From positions 1 to 52,207 of the forward strand of contig WTXG01000248.1 of the NCBI GenBank assembly GCA_022496185.1: a stretch of DNA of 52,207 nt. Reading direction: 5' to 3'. Source of the DNA: Multifurca ochricompacta (Eukaryota; Basidiomycota; Agaricomycetes; Russulales; Russulaceae). The position numbers were made by a program, and so were the translations under genes. Of this stretch, positions 19,813 to 30,079 are shown one piece after another. The notes under the pieces were generated by a model. It worked only from the letters and a program-made list of their open reading frames with translations, was not told where the DNA came from and did no database searches. The stretch's first letter is position 1; each line of letters starts with the position of its first letter.

Positions 19813-20401
19813 TGTTACGAACCCCGTCACTCCCAGTCTTTTTCTTCTTACCCAATGATGACCCCTCCCTGCCGCCTACCCTTCACTATCAGATTACGTC
19901 TCCATCGTGGGACCCATCACGTGCCTTGCTCCCTTCCCCGTGACGACCTTTGTCTCTGTTTGTGTTACTGTACAAGTGTTTGACTCGCCCTTTGCTTATC
20001 TCTTATCCCTTATCTTTACGACCGGACACTTACTTAATTCCCTATCAGAAGCGCGGCTTTACGCCCTCCGCTTTCGTATATTCGGGCCCATATGACTTCG
20101 TTATATCTTATCTTTAGACGCCCATTCGATTACGTATATAAGTCCACTGTAGCTACCCTGTAGACCTCAGACTCGACTTATTGAATACATCGGTGTTTGT
20201 CTTCTGGACTTCCCCTTGAAACCTCTGACTCGATCGTCTCAGTGCTTCGGGCACTTTCTGCTTAACATTGTCACTCGGGAACAGCCCCGTTGACTTTGAC
20301 TCACCCATTCATACTCCAAGAGGCCTTGTTGGTCTCTTATCTGAACACATGAACGAAGCTGTCGCACAAGTCGTGCAGAACGTCTCACACCGGACGTAAC
20401 A
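19813..20401 (+). repeat. Gypsy-A 3' LTR
   Basis: 589 bp. Compared with the 5' LTR there are four differences, each CpG in one copy and TpG or CpA in the other. Confidence 0.97.
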
Positions 20402-20426
20402 CTTAGAGCAGAATCACATGCGTACC

Positions 20427-21310
20427 CTAGACTGAAGCCAATAGACAGGCTGTATTGCCAATGTGCTGTCATACATCATGGTAATCAATGTCATGAGCTG
20501 AGTGTTTGAGGTAAGGTTCCATGGGCACACAAAACGGCAAGTGTATGCACCGTCTTCAACCTCTCCCCAGCACTCGATTTGACTAGTAACCTCCACTTGG
20601 GCTACCAGAAATGGTGCAGAGGGGCTAAGCACAGTTGTTGAAGAAGACTTGGAAGATTGGTGGATGACTTTGAAGCAATTAGTCTTGCTGATGTGCCTCT
20701 TGGAGTTGTTGAAGGTGTCGGAGAAGTTGGAGTTGGTCAAGCTGAGTCGGTCACTGTCAGTGCCAGTAGAACGTCAGGCATAGCATGGAAGTGGGGGTTA
20801 GTAGCTCGACGTCAAAGGTGTCACGAGCCCAGGTGAGCAGGGGGTCCCAGTGCTTATTTTGCAGACACACAAGTGGATCTGGGTAATCCTGATGGAAGCT
20901 AGTGTAACATGTAACAAGTGAGAAAGCAGAAACACACCAGACCATATCAGTGTCGAGATAATTAAGTAGGGCTTTGCACACATCCACACATGTTACAGCT
21001 TCATTCATCAAGTCTGTCACGCGCACTGCCAAAGAAGTCTACTTCTAGATAAGTTCATTACTCAACAGAGAACTGATGCACACATCGTACCATAGGAAGT
21101 GCGTAGGACTTGAGCAAACTATGTTGGTTTTCCCACTGTCACAATAAGCGTTGTGGAGAGGCATTTCGAGCAAGGCAAGAGTAAAGGCTTTCCTGGGCAT
21201 CTTGAGTGGGTAGGAATCAAGGGTGATGGAAAGAAAACCTTCTTGTTCCAAAGCGCTTGAGTGTTGCTTCTGCACTTGTACTACAGGTGTGGGTTGACAG
21301 AAGTGACATG
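20427..21310 (-). pseudogene. ATP12: ATP12-like F1-ATPase assembly chaperone pseudogene
   Basis: ATP12 is a mitochondrial chaperone for the F1 alpha subunit. Pieces in order from the right: SITLDSYPLKMP (substrate-side N-domain); then TCVDVCKALLNYLDTDMV, intron 20899-20937 (39 nt), FHQDYPDPLVCLQNKHWDPLL and TWARDTFDVELL; then AQVEVTSQIECWGEVED, intron 20498-20550 (53 nt), HDIDYHDV*QHIGNTACLL and a stop at 20427-20429. The internal TGA stands where the family has arginine. The stretch between DVELL and QVEV no longer reads like the family, and frames around 21045-21290 are broken. Its 3' end lies only about 20 bp from the Gypsy-A TSD. A functional copy presumably exists elsewhere. Confidence 0.8.
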
Positions 21311-21770
21311 AATGGGGGTACACACATGGTTTGTTGCTGTGACTGGTGTGCTGGCATCATGAGACGAGGTTGACGTTCATATATTTAAAGTCCAAGTAAC
21401 TCACTGATATCTGAGATGTTGGGGGATTCCAAGCCTGAGAGTGTGACCCAACATGAACATGATGATATCCAGCAGGAGTGGTGCATTCAAAGGTTCGATG
21501 ATTCATTTTCACACACAGCGGGCATCAAGTTGATGCTGAGCAGACTCCAGAAGAGGCTGGGATGGAGGATGGTGATGGGATTCTGGAAGTTGAGCTCATG
21601 AATCTGACAGAAGGACCAAGCATGGAGGTCTTGGTGAGTGACCCGTCGATCCTGTTTGGCCAATCTGCATTGTGTGGGGTTGTTACTTCTGGTTCTGGTC
21701 TCATTGTTGAATGTCACACAATGCAACTTTACATGACCTTAATATAGGAGGTTGTGTGATTATATTTCAT
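21311..21770. other. unassigned sequence upstream of the ATP12 relic
   Basis: A 61-codon plus-strand frame (21416-21601) is present but unrecognised. Nothing else can be supported; it may hold remains of the ATP12 promoter side and a neighbouring gene. Confidence 0.3.
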
Positions 21771-21850
21771 GAGGCTGCATAACTCAGTGGTCAGAGCACC
21801 AAAGACCCAGCTTGTTCTGGAGGACCTGGGTTCTAATCCTGGGTCCAGGC
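21771..21850 (+). repeat. tRNA-derived SINE-like head
   Basis: A-box-like TAACTCAGTGGTCAGAGCA and B-box-like GGTTCTAATCC are spaced as in a tRNA gene, with CAGCTTGTTCTGGAGG between them. The copy at 25624-25702 shares the layout and the AGCTTGTTC core. The arms no longer pair well and no terminator follows, so it is not a working tRNA gene. The CTTGTTC loop would give anticodon TGT (Thr). Confidence 0.55.
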
Positions 21851-21879
21851 TTTGCATAGAGAATTTTACATATCGGTAA

Positions 21880-22120
21880 GACCAGTTCAGACCGATTCCT
21901 GGACCAATGGCAACTAGTCCTAACCGGTCTTGGATGGGACTGGTTGAAACCAGTTGATGGACCAGCAACCAGACTGAAATGAACCATTTTTTGGTTTTTA
22001 AGTGGTCCGGTCCAGTTATCTAGACATGAGGTGCAACCACAACTGGTTGTGGTCTGCGGTTGCAGCCCATCATGGTCTAAAAACCGGACTGAACCAGACC
22101 TTTAAACACTACTTATCTGC
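21880..22120. repeat. hAT-type MITE remains with CCGGTC/GACCGG subterminal repeats
   Basis: Repeated motifs of the form ACCGGTC, GGACCAG and GTCCGGTCC in both orientations; the right side reads GGTCTAAAAACCGGACTG. This dispersed inverted subterminal pattern is typical of non-autonomous hAT elements. Exact ends and TSD were not found. Confidence 0.4.
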
Positions 22121-22199
22121 TATCTAAATAGGTAAAGATACTACTATAGTGGGGGAGTTTTGGTGGCTTAATGATAAGATTAAAGCTCATTCAGTCAGT

Positions 22200-22374
22200 G
22201 CCGTCCATGCTGTCTAATGCCATCAACGGCTGTTTTTTTGACAGTTTGGATGGCGTTTTCTGTACCTGTCCACCATCCGTCTCAACATTGACTTGAGCTT
22301 GGTACAGCATGGGTACGGCAACTGTACTATGGACCTGTCCATACCGTGAGGTATAGGTATGGTGTGCAGCCCTA
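22200..22374 (-). repeat. hAT-like relic ending GGTGTGCAGCCCTA
   Basis: Right terminus at 22361-22374, matching the end of the hAT transposase element (10666-10679) in 13 of 14 bases. Subterminal CCTGTCC and GTAC motifs occur inward. The left end is not recognisable. Confidence 0.45.
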
Positions 22375-22789
22375 GAGAAGCCTTCCACAAGGTGGGGCTA
22401 ATCTCCTAGGCAATAAGGTACCAGATCACAAGTGGACAGTCTGGAGCTGTCCATTCTATTCCAAAAGGGTTTATATACATAACTACAACTGGGACTTTGG
22501 TCTGTGCACCACTTTAGGGGAGGTTAATTTTGCTCTAACTCCCCACTATCCACCAATGAGAATAGCCCCACTTTTGGGCTTAGAAATCCACAGTCTGCAG
22601 TCTGCAGTTTGTGGACTGCTGTTTAGGCATTGTGGGGGTCTATTAGTACTCTTCCCACACCTCTCCAATTTGGCAGGAGTCCAGCCCTGGTCCAGACCAG
22701 CTTCTTTCTGGTCTTAATCTAGGGTTATCTTTGTTTCTGAGGGTTCTGCAGGGTTTCTGGGAGTGTCCAGAGATTTCTAGGGGGTCAGG
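22375..22789. other. no recognisable gene or element
   Basis: Unassigned DNA up to the Gypsy-B target site. There is a TATA-like TTTATATA near 22470 and a short CAGTCTGCAGTCTGCAG direct repeat near 22592. Nothing else is supported. Confidence 0.3.
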
Positions 22790-22794
22790 AGGTC

Positions 22795-23122
22795 TGTTAC
22801 AATACCTAATATGATACCTTTCCCCATGCTATACAGACAGAAATGTACGATACTGCAACGTACGACTTTTTCTCCTCCTTTACTCTTACTAGCCTCAAAT
22901 TTTAGCAGCACCCTTAACATAATAACGTCATCCTCTTCCACTCCTATTTAAGTTGCCATATGCTCAAGCTATATTCCTTAGTCTTGAGCTTTTGTGATCT
23001 ATGTAGCTCTGTGACCCGGAATATCACCCTCTCTCCTCTTTACTTGAGCTGCACGCTGAGTAACTGCCTTGCCTCCCGAACTATTGGACTTTGGACCAGC
23101 GAACTGAGCTTCAAACATAACA
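22795..23122 (+). repeat. Gypsy-B 5' LTR
   Basis: TGTTACAATACC...AACATAACA. TATTTAA at 22946-22952; predicted start of transcription at A 22980, 34 nt downstream, inside the self-complementary segment 22978-22991. GCTCAAG...CTTGAGC (about 22962-22989) forms a hairpin there. Confidence 0.95.
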
Positions 23123-23123
23123 T

Positions 23124-23137
23124 AAGCTCAAGACTAA
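23124..23137 (+). promoter_or_regulatory. Gypsy-B self-priming primer-binding site
   Basis: AAGCTCAAGACTAA, one base after the LTR, is the exact 14-nt complement of LTR bases 22978-22991 at the predicted mRNA 5' end. No tRNA-type TGG start is present. Confidence 0.75.
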
Positions 23138-23162
23138 ACCAGAAAATCTTTGAACAGAAACT

Positions 23163-24593
23163 ATGTCTGCACCCATGAACCCTGCTCCCGTTGCTCCCAT
23201 ACATACGACCCTCCCATTCCCACTGAACCCCAGACTGACCGATGACATCCCTCTACTGGAATGACTGAACACTCACTGGATTAATGTTTCCTCCTCGACT
23301 GCTAATGTCCCCTGGACTGGCTACTTCGCCGTGGCAGGACAAAAGCTTATCCCCATTGAATGATACAATGGGCTCTGGTTTGAGCTCGCCTTCTTCACCT
23401 CTGTCAATTCGTATCAAGCCATCCGTTTGGCCCGAGCATCTTTCAACCTCCCTCGCATCCCCGAAGTACCTGTTAACATACAATTACTCATTGATTCCTC
23501 ATTGGATGGTGGTGACACACAGACAACAATGACTACTCCAGTCCCAAGTCCAGGACAAAATGACAAACACCTAGAAGGAACAGTAGCATTCCATTTCAGA
23601 GGCGACAGAACCCAATCAGAACACTTTTTATCCGTCTTTCACCAATATATGAGTATAAACGATCAAGCTGAAATCGCATGCAACCCAATGAAGAAATCAC
23701 ACTTCTTTATACAACAGATGGAAGGACCACTAGTACAAACCTTTCAACTTGGCATGATCAACAACCTCCGAGCAATCGAAGCTGGAACAATGAAAATTAC
23801 ACAGCCAACACCCTGGGAATATACTGAAGAACGATTTAAAGCATCATATTTTGACTTTGGCATCAAAGAACGAGCTTATGATGAGCTAAGAAAACTACAA
23901 ATGACTGGTGGACGAATTGATGAATATTTAACAAACTTTGCATCTCTAGTCACTCATTCCGATGTCCACCCAAATGATGCCAGTACTCTACGCCTTTTTG
24001 CGTCTGGACTTCAAGGAGATTTAGTGAAGAACTGTGTCCTTCGTCATCAACCAACAACCTTACAAGAATGGGGACACACAGCACAACAGGAGAATACAGC
24101 TTATCTTACCATCAAAACAATTGAACAAGATCAACATGATCATGGAACTCGATCCTCCACCCCTCTTGCACCTAGACCAACAATGACTTCCAATACCCCA
24201 TTTTGGCGCCGCCCTGCAAATCAACGACCAAATCAAATGCAACCCCCACGAGACCCGAATGCGATGGACATTGACGTTATTCGACGTGCCATCACAGATG
24301 AAGACAAGGAGCGATGCAAGCGTGAAGGTCTTTGCTTCTTTTGCATGAAAAAGGGGCATCTTTCACGTGACTGCCCCCACAAGAAGCCTCGTATTGCCAC
24401 TGCAACAGTTGATACCCTGACCACTCCTGCAACATCCACAACAAACTCCATGACACCAGCTCCCACACTACAAACCACATCAAAAAAATCTAATGCTGAA
24501 CAAATCACGGCCCTCCTCAAACAGATGACTCCAGAAGAAGAAGAGGAGGTTCAAGCGTTACTAGATAAAGAGTCAGGTTTTCTGCCAGCCTGA
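23163..24593 (+). pseudogene. Gypsy-B gag, two nonsense codons
   Basis: Starts MSAPMNPAPVAP at 23163. In-frame TGAs at 23262-23264 (LLE*LNTHW) and 23361-23363 (PIE*YNGLW) look like TGG-to-TGA changes of tryptophan. Beyond them the frame is open to 24593, with the gag core (YDELRKLQMTGGRIDEYLTN) and a CCHC knuckle (CFFCMKKGHLSRDC). The natural gag stop TGA (24591-24593) lies inside the target duplication of the MITE. Confidence 0.9.
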
Positions 24594-24907
24594 AGTAGGG
24601 CCTAGCATGAGTGCACTCGTGAGTTACCCGGATCTGAACTCGTGGGTATTTAGATTAGATAATCCCATACTCGGATCCGCATGAGTATGTTCCCACGGAT
24701 CACCCAGAGCCGCGAGTCCTATACTCGCACGGATCTGAGTACTCATGGGTATACTCGTAGGTTTACTTGTAAGGTTTGAGGCAGCCAGAGATCTTCATCT
24801 TGCATACACAGAAAGAATATATATATTACTACAATCCCACGAAGTTTCAAGTCAGATCATGCATCCGATCCAAAATAAAACAAGAATCAGTTACAATATC
24901 TATAGAA

Positions 24908-24945
24908 ATGCGAAAAAACGCGAAAAAACGCGAAAAAACGCGAAG
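24908..24945. repeat. (CGCGAAAAAA)n microsatellite
   Basis: Three to four units of a 10-bp CGCGAAAAAA repeat. CpG is intact here, unlike most of the neighbourhood. Confidence 0.85.
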
Positions 24946-25049
24946 TGTGGGGCGCGCCGATCGGACTGTGCATTGCCTTCCTATCTAGGAAGGTAGGCTT
25001 AAGAATGCACGCATCGGCACACGTTGGTACAGAGATGCCGGGATCACGC

Positions 25050-25575
25050 CTAATTGATAAGATCAAAAACACGTTCACAATTAATTAGATACTTAGGATA
25101 TACATCTAAGTGATAAGATCAAAAATGTGTTCACAGTTAATTAGATACTTGGGATATACATCTAATACAAGTGATAAGATCAAAATGCGTTCACAATTAA
25201 TTAGATACTTGGGATGTACATCTAAGTGATAAGATCAAAAATGCGTTCACATTTAATTAGATACTTAGGATATACATCTAATACAAGTGATAAGATCAAA
25301 AATGCGTTCACAATTAATCAGATACTTAGGATGTACATCTAAGTGATAAGATCAAAAATGCGTTCACAATTAATTAGATACTTGGGATATACATCTAAGT
25401 GATAAGATCAAAAACGCGTTCACATTTAATTAGATACTTAGGATATACATCTAATACAAGTGATAAGATCAAAAATGCGTTCACAATTAATTAGATGCTA
25501 AAGATATACATCTAAGATAATACAAGTGATAAGATCAAAACGCGTTCACAATTAAATAGATACAAGTGATAAAAT
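25050..25575. repeat. nine-copy tandem array, units of about 52-62 bp
   Basis: Nine copies of GATAAGATCAAAA...CGTTCAC followed by TTAATTAGATACTTRGGAT and TACATCTAA, plus a degenerate tenth. Units alternate between a short form (ATCTAAGTGATAAG) and a longer form with an inserted ATACA. The motif ACACG, ATGTG, ATGCG or ACGCG before TTCAC shows CpG decay differing by unit. There are no unique spacers and no cas genes: a minisatellite, not a CRISPR. Confidence 0.92.
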
Positions 25576-25623
25576 CAATTCTGCATAACCCTATATATAA
25601 TATATTGTGTGTCTTTACTAGTG

Positions 25624-25702
25624 AGGCTGGGTGGCTTAGTGGTTAGAGCACCGGACCGAGCTTGTTCCCGGAGGTCTTAGGTTCAATCCATGTTTCAGCC
25701 AT
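25624..25702 (+). repeat. tRNA-derived head inside the MITE
   Basis: A-box TGGCTTAGTGGTTAGAGCA and B-box GGTTCAATCC, with GGCTG...CAGCC ends that could pair as part of an acceptor stem. The anticodon region (CCGGACCGAGCTTGTTCCCGG) keeps a stem with loop CTTGTTC. It matches the head at 21771-21850. SINE-like or a captured tRNA(Thr) relic. Confidence 0.6.
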
Positions 25703-25938
25703 TTCTGTTCTAGGTTGACGAGCCTAGTAAAAAAATAATTTTATATAATAATATTCCCACGAGTATTCCGCGAGTACCCGTGCGGGTACCCGGGGTGCCA
25801 AAATCAATACCCGGATCTGCATGAGTATTTTCCCACGGATCACCCGGATCCGCGAGTATCAATACCCACGAGTTTTCCCATGGCTCTACTCAAAAAACTC
25901 GCGAGTTACCCGGACTCGTGCTATGCCCTAGCCTGAAG

Positions 25939-28900
25939 GGACGTCCCGCCCTTAAGGCCATTGTAGATCAGTTTGTACCTAAAGCTCTCAGAATACAAAC
26001 ATCATTTTCTACCATTGGGACTGTGTCTGCACTTGTTGACAGCAGTGCAACCGAAAATTTCATCCATCAAAAGTTTATCTTGCAACACCACCTCCATACT
26101 AACCCGCTCCCTACTCCAAAAACAATCTCAAATGTTGATGGTTCTCCGAACACTGCTGGTTCCATCTCTTGTTTCCTTCCCTGTACAGTCCACACCGGCT
26201 CCAAAACCTGTTCATTCAACTTCTTTGTTACGGACCTTGGCAGCGAAGACATCATCTTAGGCTATCCTTGGCTTGCTCACACCTCACCAACTATCACCTG
26301 GCCAACCGCATCCATCCAGGAGCACGTCTGTATCCTTCCGCAGGGGCAAAATCCAGCTCCTTCACCCCCAATACCCTATCACATTAACTCTACCTCTTTA
26401 GGACTACTACCTGGTGAAGAACTTATCATGTGTCTATCACCCGCCACTGAACTAGCCATACAACAGCAACCTCCTTCAGATGTCACGATCCCAGAACAGT
26501 ATCAACACTTCACCAAGGTCTTCTCCGAGGATGCTGCACTACACTTCCCAGATGCGCGACAATGGGATCACGCCATTGATCTAAAACCTGATGCTCCTGC
26601 AACACTTGACTGTAAGATTTATCCACTTAATCCAGCTGAACAAACTGCATTAGAAGAATTCCTACATGAACATTTATCAAAAGGCTACATCCGTGAATCC
26701 AAATCCCAATACGCATCTCCTTTCTTCTTTGTAAAGAAGAAAGATGGCAGCAAATTACAACCAGTACAAGACTATCGAAAGCTAAATGAACATACCCTCT
26801 GAAATATGTACCCTCTCCCTCTCATTGATGAACTAATTGCCAAGGTACGACATGCAACGCTATTTACCAAGTTTGACGTTCGATGGGGCTATAACAATGT
26901 ACATATCAAAGAGGGTGACCAGTGGAAGGCTGCTTTCAAAACAAACAAAGGACTTTTCGAACCTCTAGTCATGTATTTTGGACTAACTAATTCCCCGGCG
27001 ACATTCCAAACCATGATGAATGCACTCTTTCGAAAGGAACTGGATGAAGGCTGGCTGGTAATTTACATGGACGACATCCTAATAGCAACCACCAATGACC
27101 CCACCTTCCACCAACAATGCATCACACATGTCCTCCAAATTTTACTCAACAACGATCTATTCCTAAAACCATCAAAATGCACTTTTCACACAAATAAAAT
27201 AGACTACCTTGGCGTCATTCTCGAACACGGTACTGTATCCATGGACCCTACAAAAGTTAATGGTCTTCTAGAATGGCCAACCCCCACATCCGTAAAACAA
27301 GTCCGCAGCTACCTCGGCTTTGGCAATTACTACCGTCGTTTTATTAAGGGATATTCTCAACTCGCGTGGCCACTGATTGATCTCACTAAACTAGCCACAC
27401 CATGGACCTGGTCAGAAAAAGAAGAGAAAGCATTCAATACACTTAAGAAAATGTTCAGTTCCGCCCCTGTATTACAACAACTGCGTATACAAGAACCATT
27501 TTTTGTTACAACCGACGCCTCTGGCTATGCAATCAGCGCAGAGTTGGCACAGCAAGACGCTTTGGGATGACTTCATCTGGTAGCGTTCCTCTCAAAATCA
27601 CTAGACCAAACGCAATGCAACTGGGATATATACGACCGAGAGCTCTATGCTATCTGGTTCCCCCTTCAAGAGTGGAGACAATACCTCATGGGATCACCTC
27701 ATCCTGTTACAGTCTTTTCAGATCATCATAATCTACAGTATTTTCGCAAACCCCAAAAACTCAACAGGCAACAAGCACGTTGGCATTTAGACCTAATGGA
27801 GTATGACTTTGTCATTAAACCTATACAGGGAAAACATAATATTATTGCTGATCTCCTCTCTCGACGACCTGATTATGACAATGGCCTCACAGATAATGAA
27901 CACACAGTACTCCTCCCAAACGAAAATTGGTCTCTCAAAGTCATTCAACTCGCCGAAGATCATGATACTTATCGAGAAATTGCCAAACAGTTCCATGACC
28001 ACCCACTGGCCGGACACCCTGGTCACCGCAATACCTGGGACCTCGTCTCTGAGATTTATAACGGTCCAAATTTACGTGAGTTCATCACTAACTATGTCAA
28101 AGGATGCCATGCGTGCCAAGCAACCAAACCACACATGAAAACACCGGTTCCACTCTCCCCTTTCGATACCCCCGCAACCGAAGGCCCTTTTCAATTTATC
28201 TCCCTCGATCTCATCACGGACCTCCCTTTGTCACAAGGTTACAACACTATTCTCACTATTGTTGACCAGGGATGCTCAAAAATGGCCAAGTTTATTCCCT
28301 GTTCTACTTCTATTACTGGTATTGATGTTGCATCTCTCTATTTCACACACCTCTTTCCCCTATTTGGTGTTCCAAAACGCGTGATTTCTGATCGTGACCC
28401 CTGCTTCACATCAAGTTTCATCAGAAAATTGTGCAAGACTCTCTCCATCTCTCAAAACATTAGTACCGCATTCCACCCCCAAACAGATGGCCAAACAGAA
28501 CACATGAACCAGTGGGTTGAACAATACCTTCGTCACTGGACCTTTGGAAACCCCCACGCTTGGGCTCCTCTCCTCCCTATGGCTGAATTTGTCCATAACC
28601 GATGGCGTCATGATAAAACTAAGCTTAGCCCCCATGAATTACTCCTTGGCTTCCGTCCTAGTCCCCCAAACTCCAAAATTACCACCCCAATCCCCACCTT
28701 ATCAGATCGCCTCACTTCTATTCTCTCTGCCCATCGTCTCGCATCCAAAGTTCTGGAACAACTGACACCTCTAACACCATCTTTCTCCCTCCATGATCAG
28801 GTCTGGCTTGAAGGTAAGCATATCTCCTCCCTCTTCCCATCCCAAAAGCTTGCCCCCCGCTGCCATGGACCCTTCACGATCACCCGTGTTATCTCTCCCA

Positions 28901-29523
28901 TTGCCTTCAAACTTGCCCTCCCTCCTTCCCTAAAGATTCACAATATTTTCCATGCCTCCCTTCTCTCCCCATACATCACCACCTCTGCATATGGCCCATC
29001 CCCGCCTCGACCCCCTCCTGTCCTGGTTCATGGCACCGAGGAAGTTGAAATCGACCATGTCATTGGCCACTGCTGCTCAGGCCGCCTAGGCCGCCTCCAG
29101 TTTCTCCTTTGCTGGAAGGGGTTCCCATCCTCTGACAATGAATGGGTCGATTATCGTCATATTCATGCCAATGACCTCATTCATGACTACCTTTCCACCC
29201 TTCCCCCTTCCCTTGCTGCTGCCCTTCCTGTTCGTAGTCTAACAAACCTTACAATGGGAGGTAATTCACCTTCAAAACCCTCACCCCGCCTTTTTATTTG
29301 CATACCCCCGAGAAAGCCTATAAAGTCCACACCCCCACCAATATCTGCATCCGATGAAAAATGCATTTGCCATATCACCCCACTCCCAACCCAGACCTTT
29401 GCCACATACAACTTCATTGAAATGGCTCAAAAAAACCCTCCTTACACAACGCTGCCTAAACAAAGCAGCCGCTGCCTATCATCTCACCCCTGTTTTAATT
29501 GCACAGTAACTAAGAACACCTAG
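25939..29523 (+). pseudogene. Gypsy-B pol, two nonsense codons
   Basis: A single frame from the MITE border to the TAG at 29521-29523, interrupted only by TGA at 26800-26802 (LNEHTL*NMYPLP) and 27568-27570 (DALG*LHLVAF). Protease LVDSSATENF (Gly of DSG replaced by Ser). RT with YMDDILIAT; RNase H (TTDASGYA, YDRELYAIW). Integrase zinc region (GHPGHRNTW, CHACQATK) and core (SLDLITDLP; SDRDPCF; DGQTEHMNQW). Chromodomain near the end (IDHVIGHC, FLLCWKGFPSSDNEW). Before the MITE landed, pol overlapped the gag stop in the -1 frame, as in Gypsy-A. Confidence 0.93.
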
Positions 29524-29560
29524 AGTTTGTCAAGGGACTTCAAACCTTAGTGAGAGGTAA

Positions 29561-29888
29561 TGTTACAATACCTAATACAATACCTTTCCCCGTGCTATAC
29601 AGACAGAAACGTACGATACTGCAACATACGACTTTTTCTCCTCCTTTACTCTTACTAGCCTCAAACCTTAGCAGCACCCTTAACATAATAACGTCATCCT
29701 CTTCCACTCCTATTTAAGTTGCCATATGCTCAAGCTATATTCCTTAGTCTTGAGCTTTTGTGATCTATGTAGCTCTGTGACCCAGAATATCACCCTCTCT
29801 CCTCTTTACTTGAGCTGCACGCTGAGTAACTGCCTTGCCTCCCGAACTATTGGACTTTGGACCAGCGAACTGAGCTTCGAACGTAACA
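29561..29888 (+). repeat. Gypsy-B 3' LTR
   Basis: 328 bp, same ends as the 5' LTR (TGTTACAATACC...GAACGTAACA), directly followed by TSD AGGTC. Confidence 0.95.
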
Positions 29889-29989
29889 AGGTCTCTAGGG
29901 TGTCAGTTCATGACAACACCCTTCATCCTGGTGATGATGATGCCTTTGTATTTGCTATGAAGACCTTGATAGGGGCCTTCATCTACTCC

Positions 29990-30079
29990 AGCTGCTACTA
30001 GGGATCTGCACAGGTAACCTGTGGGTACACAGGACACAACCTGTACCTGTACCTGCAGATGCCTGTACCTGTGGGTTGA
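29990..30079 (+). repeat. hAT-like left terminus cut by the A' LTR
   Basis: From about 29999 the sequence reads TAGGGATCTGCACAGG followed by several CCTGTACCTG/CAGGTA motifs, the look of a hAT terminus with subterminal repeats. It is interrupted at 30080 by the A' LTR, so its other end is outside the window. The DNA from 29894 to there is unassigned. Confidence 0.45.

Larger units (their letters stand above)
12912..20401 (+). mobile_element. Gypsy-A, complete chromoviral LTR retrotransposon (7490 bp)
   Basis: Two 589-bp LTRs (12912-13500, 19813-20401) bounded by TSD CTTAG (12907-12911 and 20402-20406). Internal order: self-priming PBS, gag, pol with chromodomain, a third ORF with four zinc-binding motifs, and a polypurine tract (about 19799-19812). 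The LTRs differ at four positions only, all CpG transitions, so the insertion is recent. It sits between the 3' ends of the AlkB-like and ATP12-like pseudogenes. One single-base frameshift in gag (near 14620) is the only coding defect I see. Confidence 0.97.
24596..25930. mobile_element. hAT-type non-autonomous element (1335 bp) at the gag/pol border of Gypsy-B
   Basis: Terminal inverted repeats TAGGGCCTAGCATGAGT (left) and TAGGGCATAGCACGAGT (right, reversed), 15 of 17 identical, with the 8-bp TSD GCCTGAAG (24588-24595 and 25931-25938). TIR plus 8-bp TSD fits the hAT superfamily. Subterminal regions are packed with ACCCGGATC/GATCCGxGAGTA motifs in both orientations. No transposase. Inside are a CGCGAAAAAA run, a nine-unit tandem array and a tRNA-like head. 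Confidence 0.93.
22795..29888 (+). mobile_element. Gypsy-B, complete but decayed LTR retrotransposon
   Basis: 328-bp LTRs (22795-23122 and 29561-29888), TSD AGGTC (22790-22794 and 29889-29893). gag, pol with chromodomain, no third ORF. It carries a MITE at the gag/pol border (24596-25930) and at least four in-frame TGA codons. The LTRs differ at about ten sites, all transitions, so it is older than Gypsy-A. Confidence 0.96.

Noticed and set aside
21416..21601. Independent small protein gene
   Set aside because: No homology that I recognise, no visible splice or promoter context; not supported.
25050..25575. Possible CRISPR array
   Set aside because: Units are contiguous with no unique spacers, there are no cas genes, and the array lies inside a fungal MITE. 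It is a minisatellite.
25624..25702. Functional tRNA gene
   Set aside because: T-arm and most of the acceptor stem do not pair and there is no T-run terminator; it is a tRNA-derived relic.
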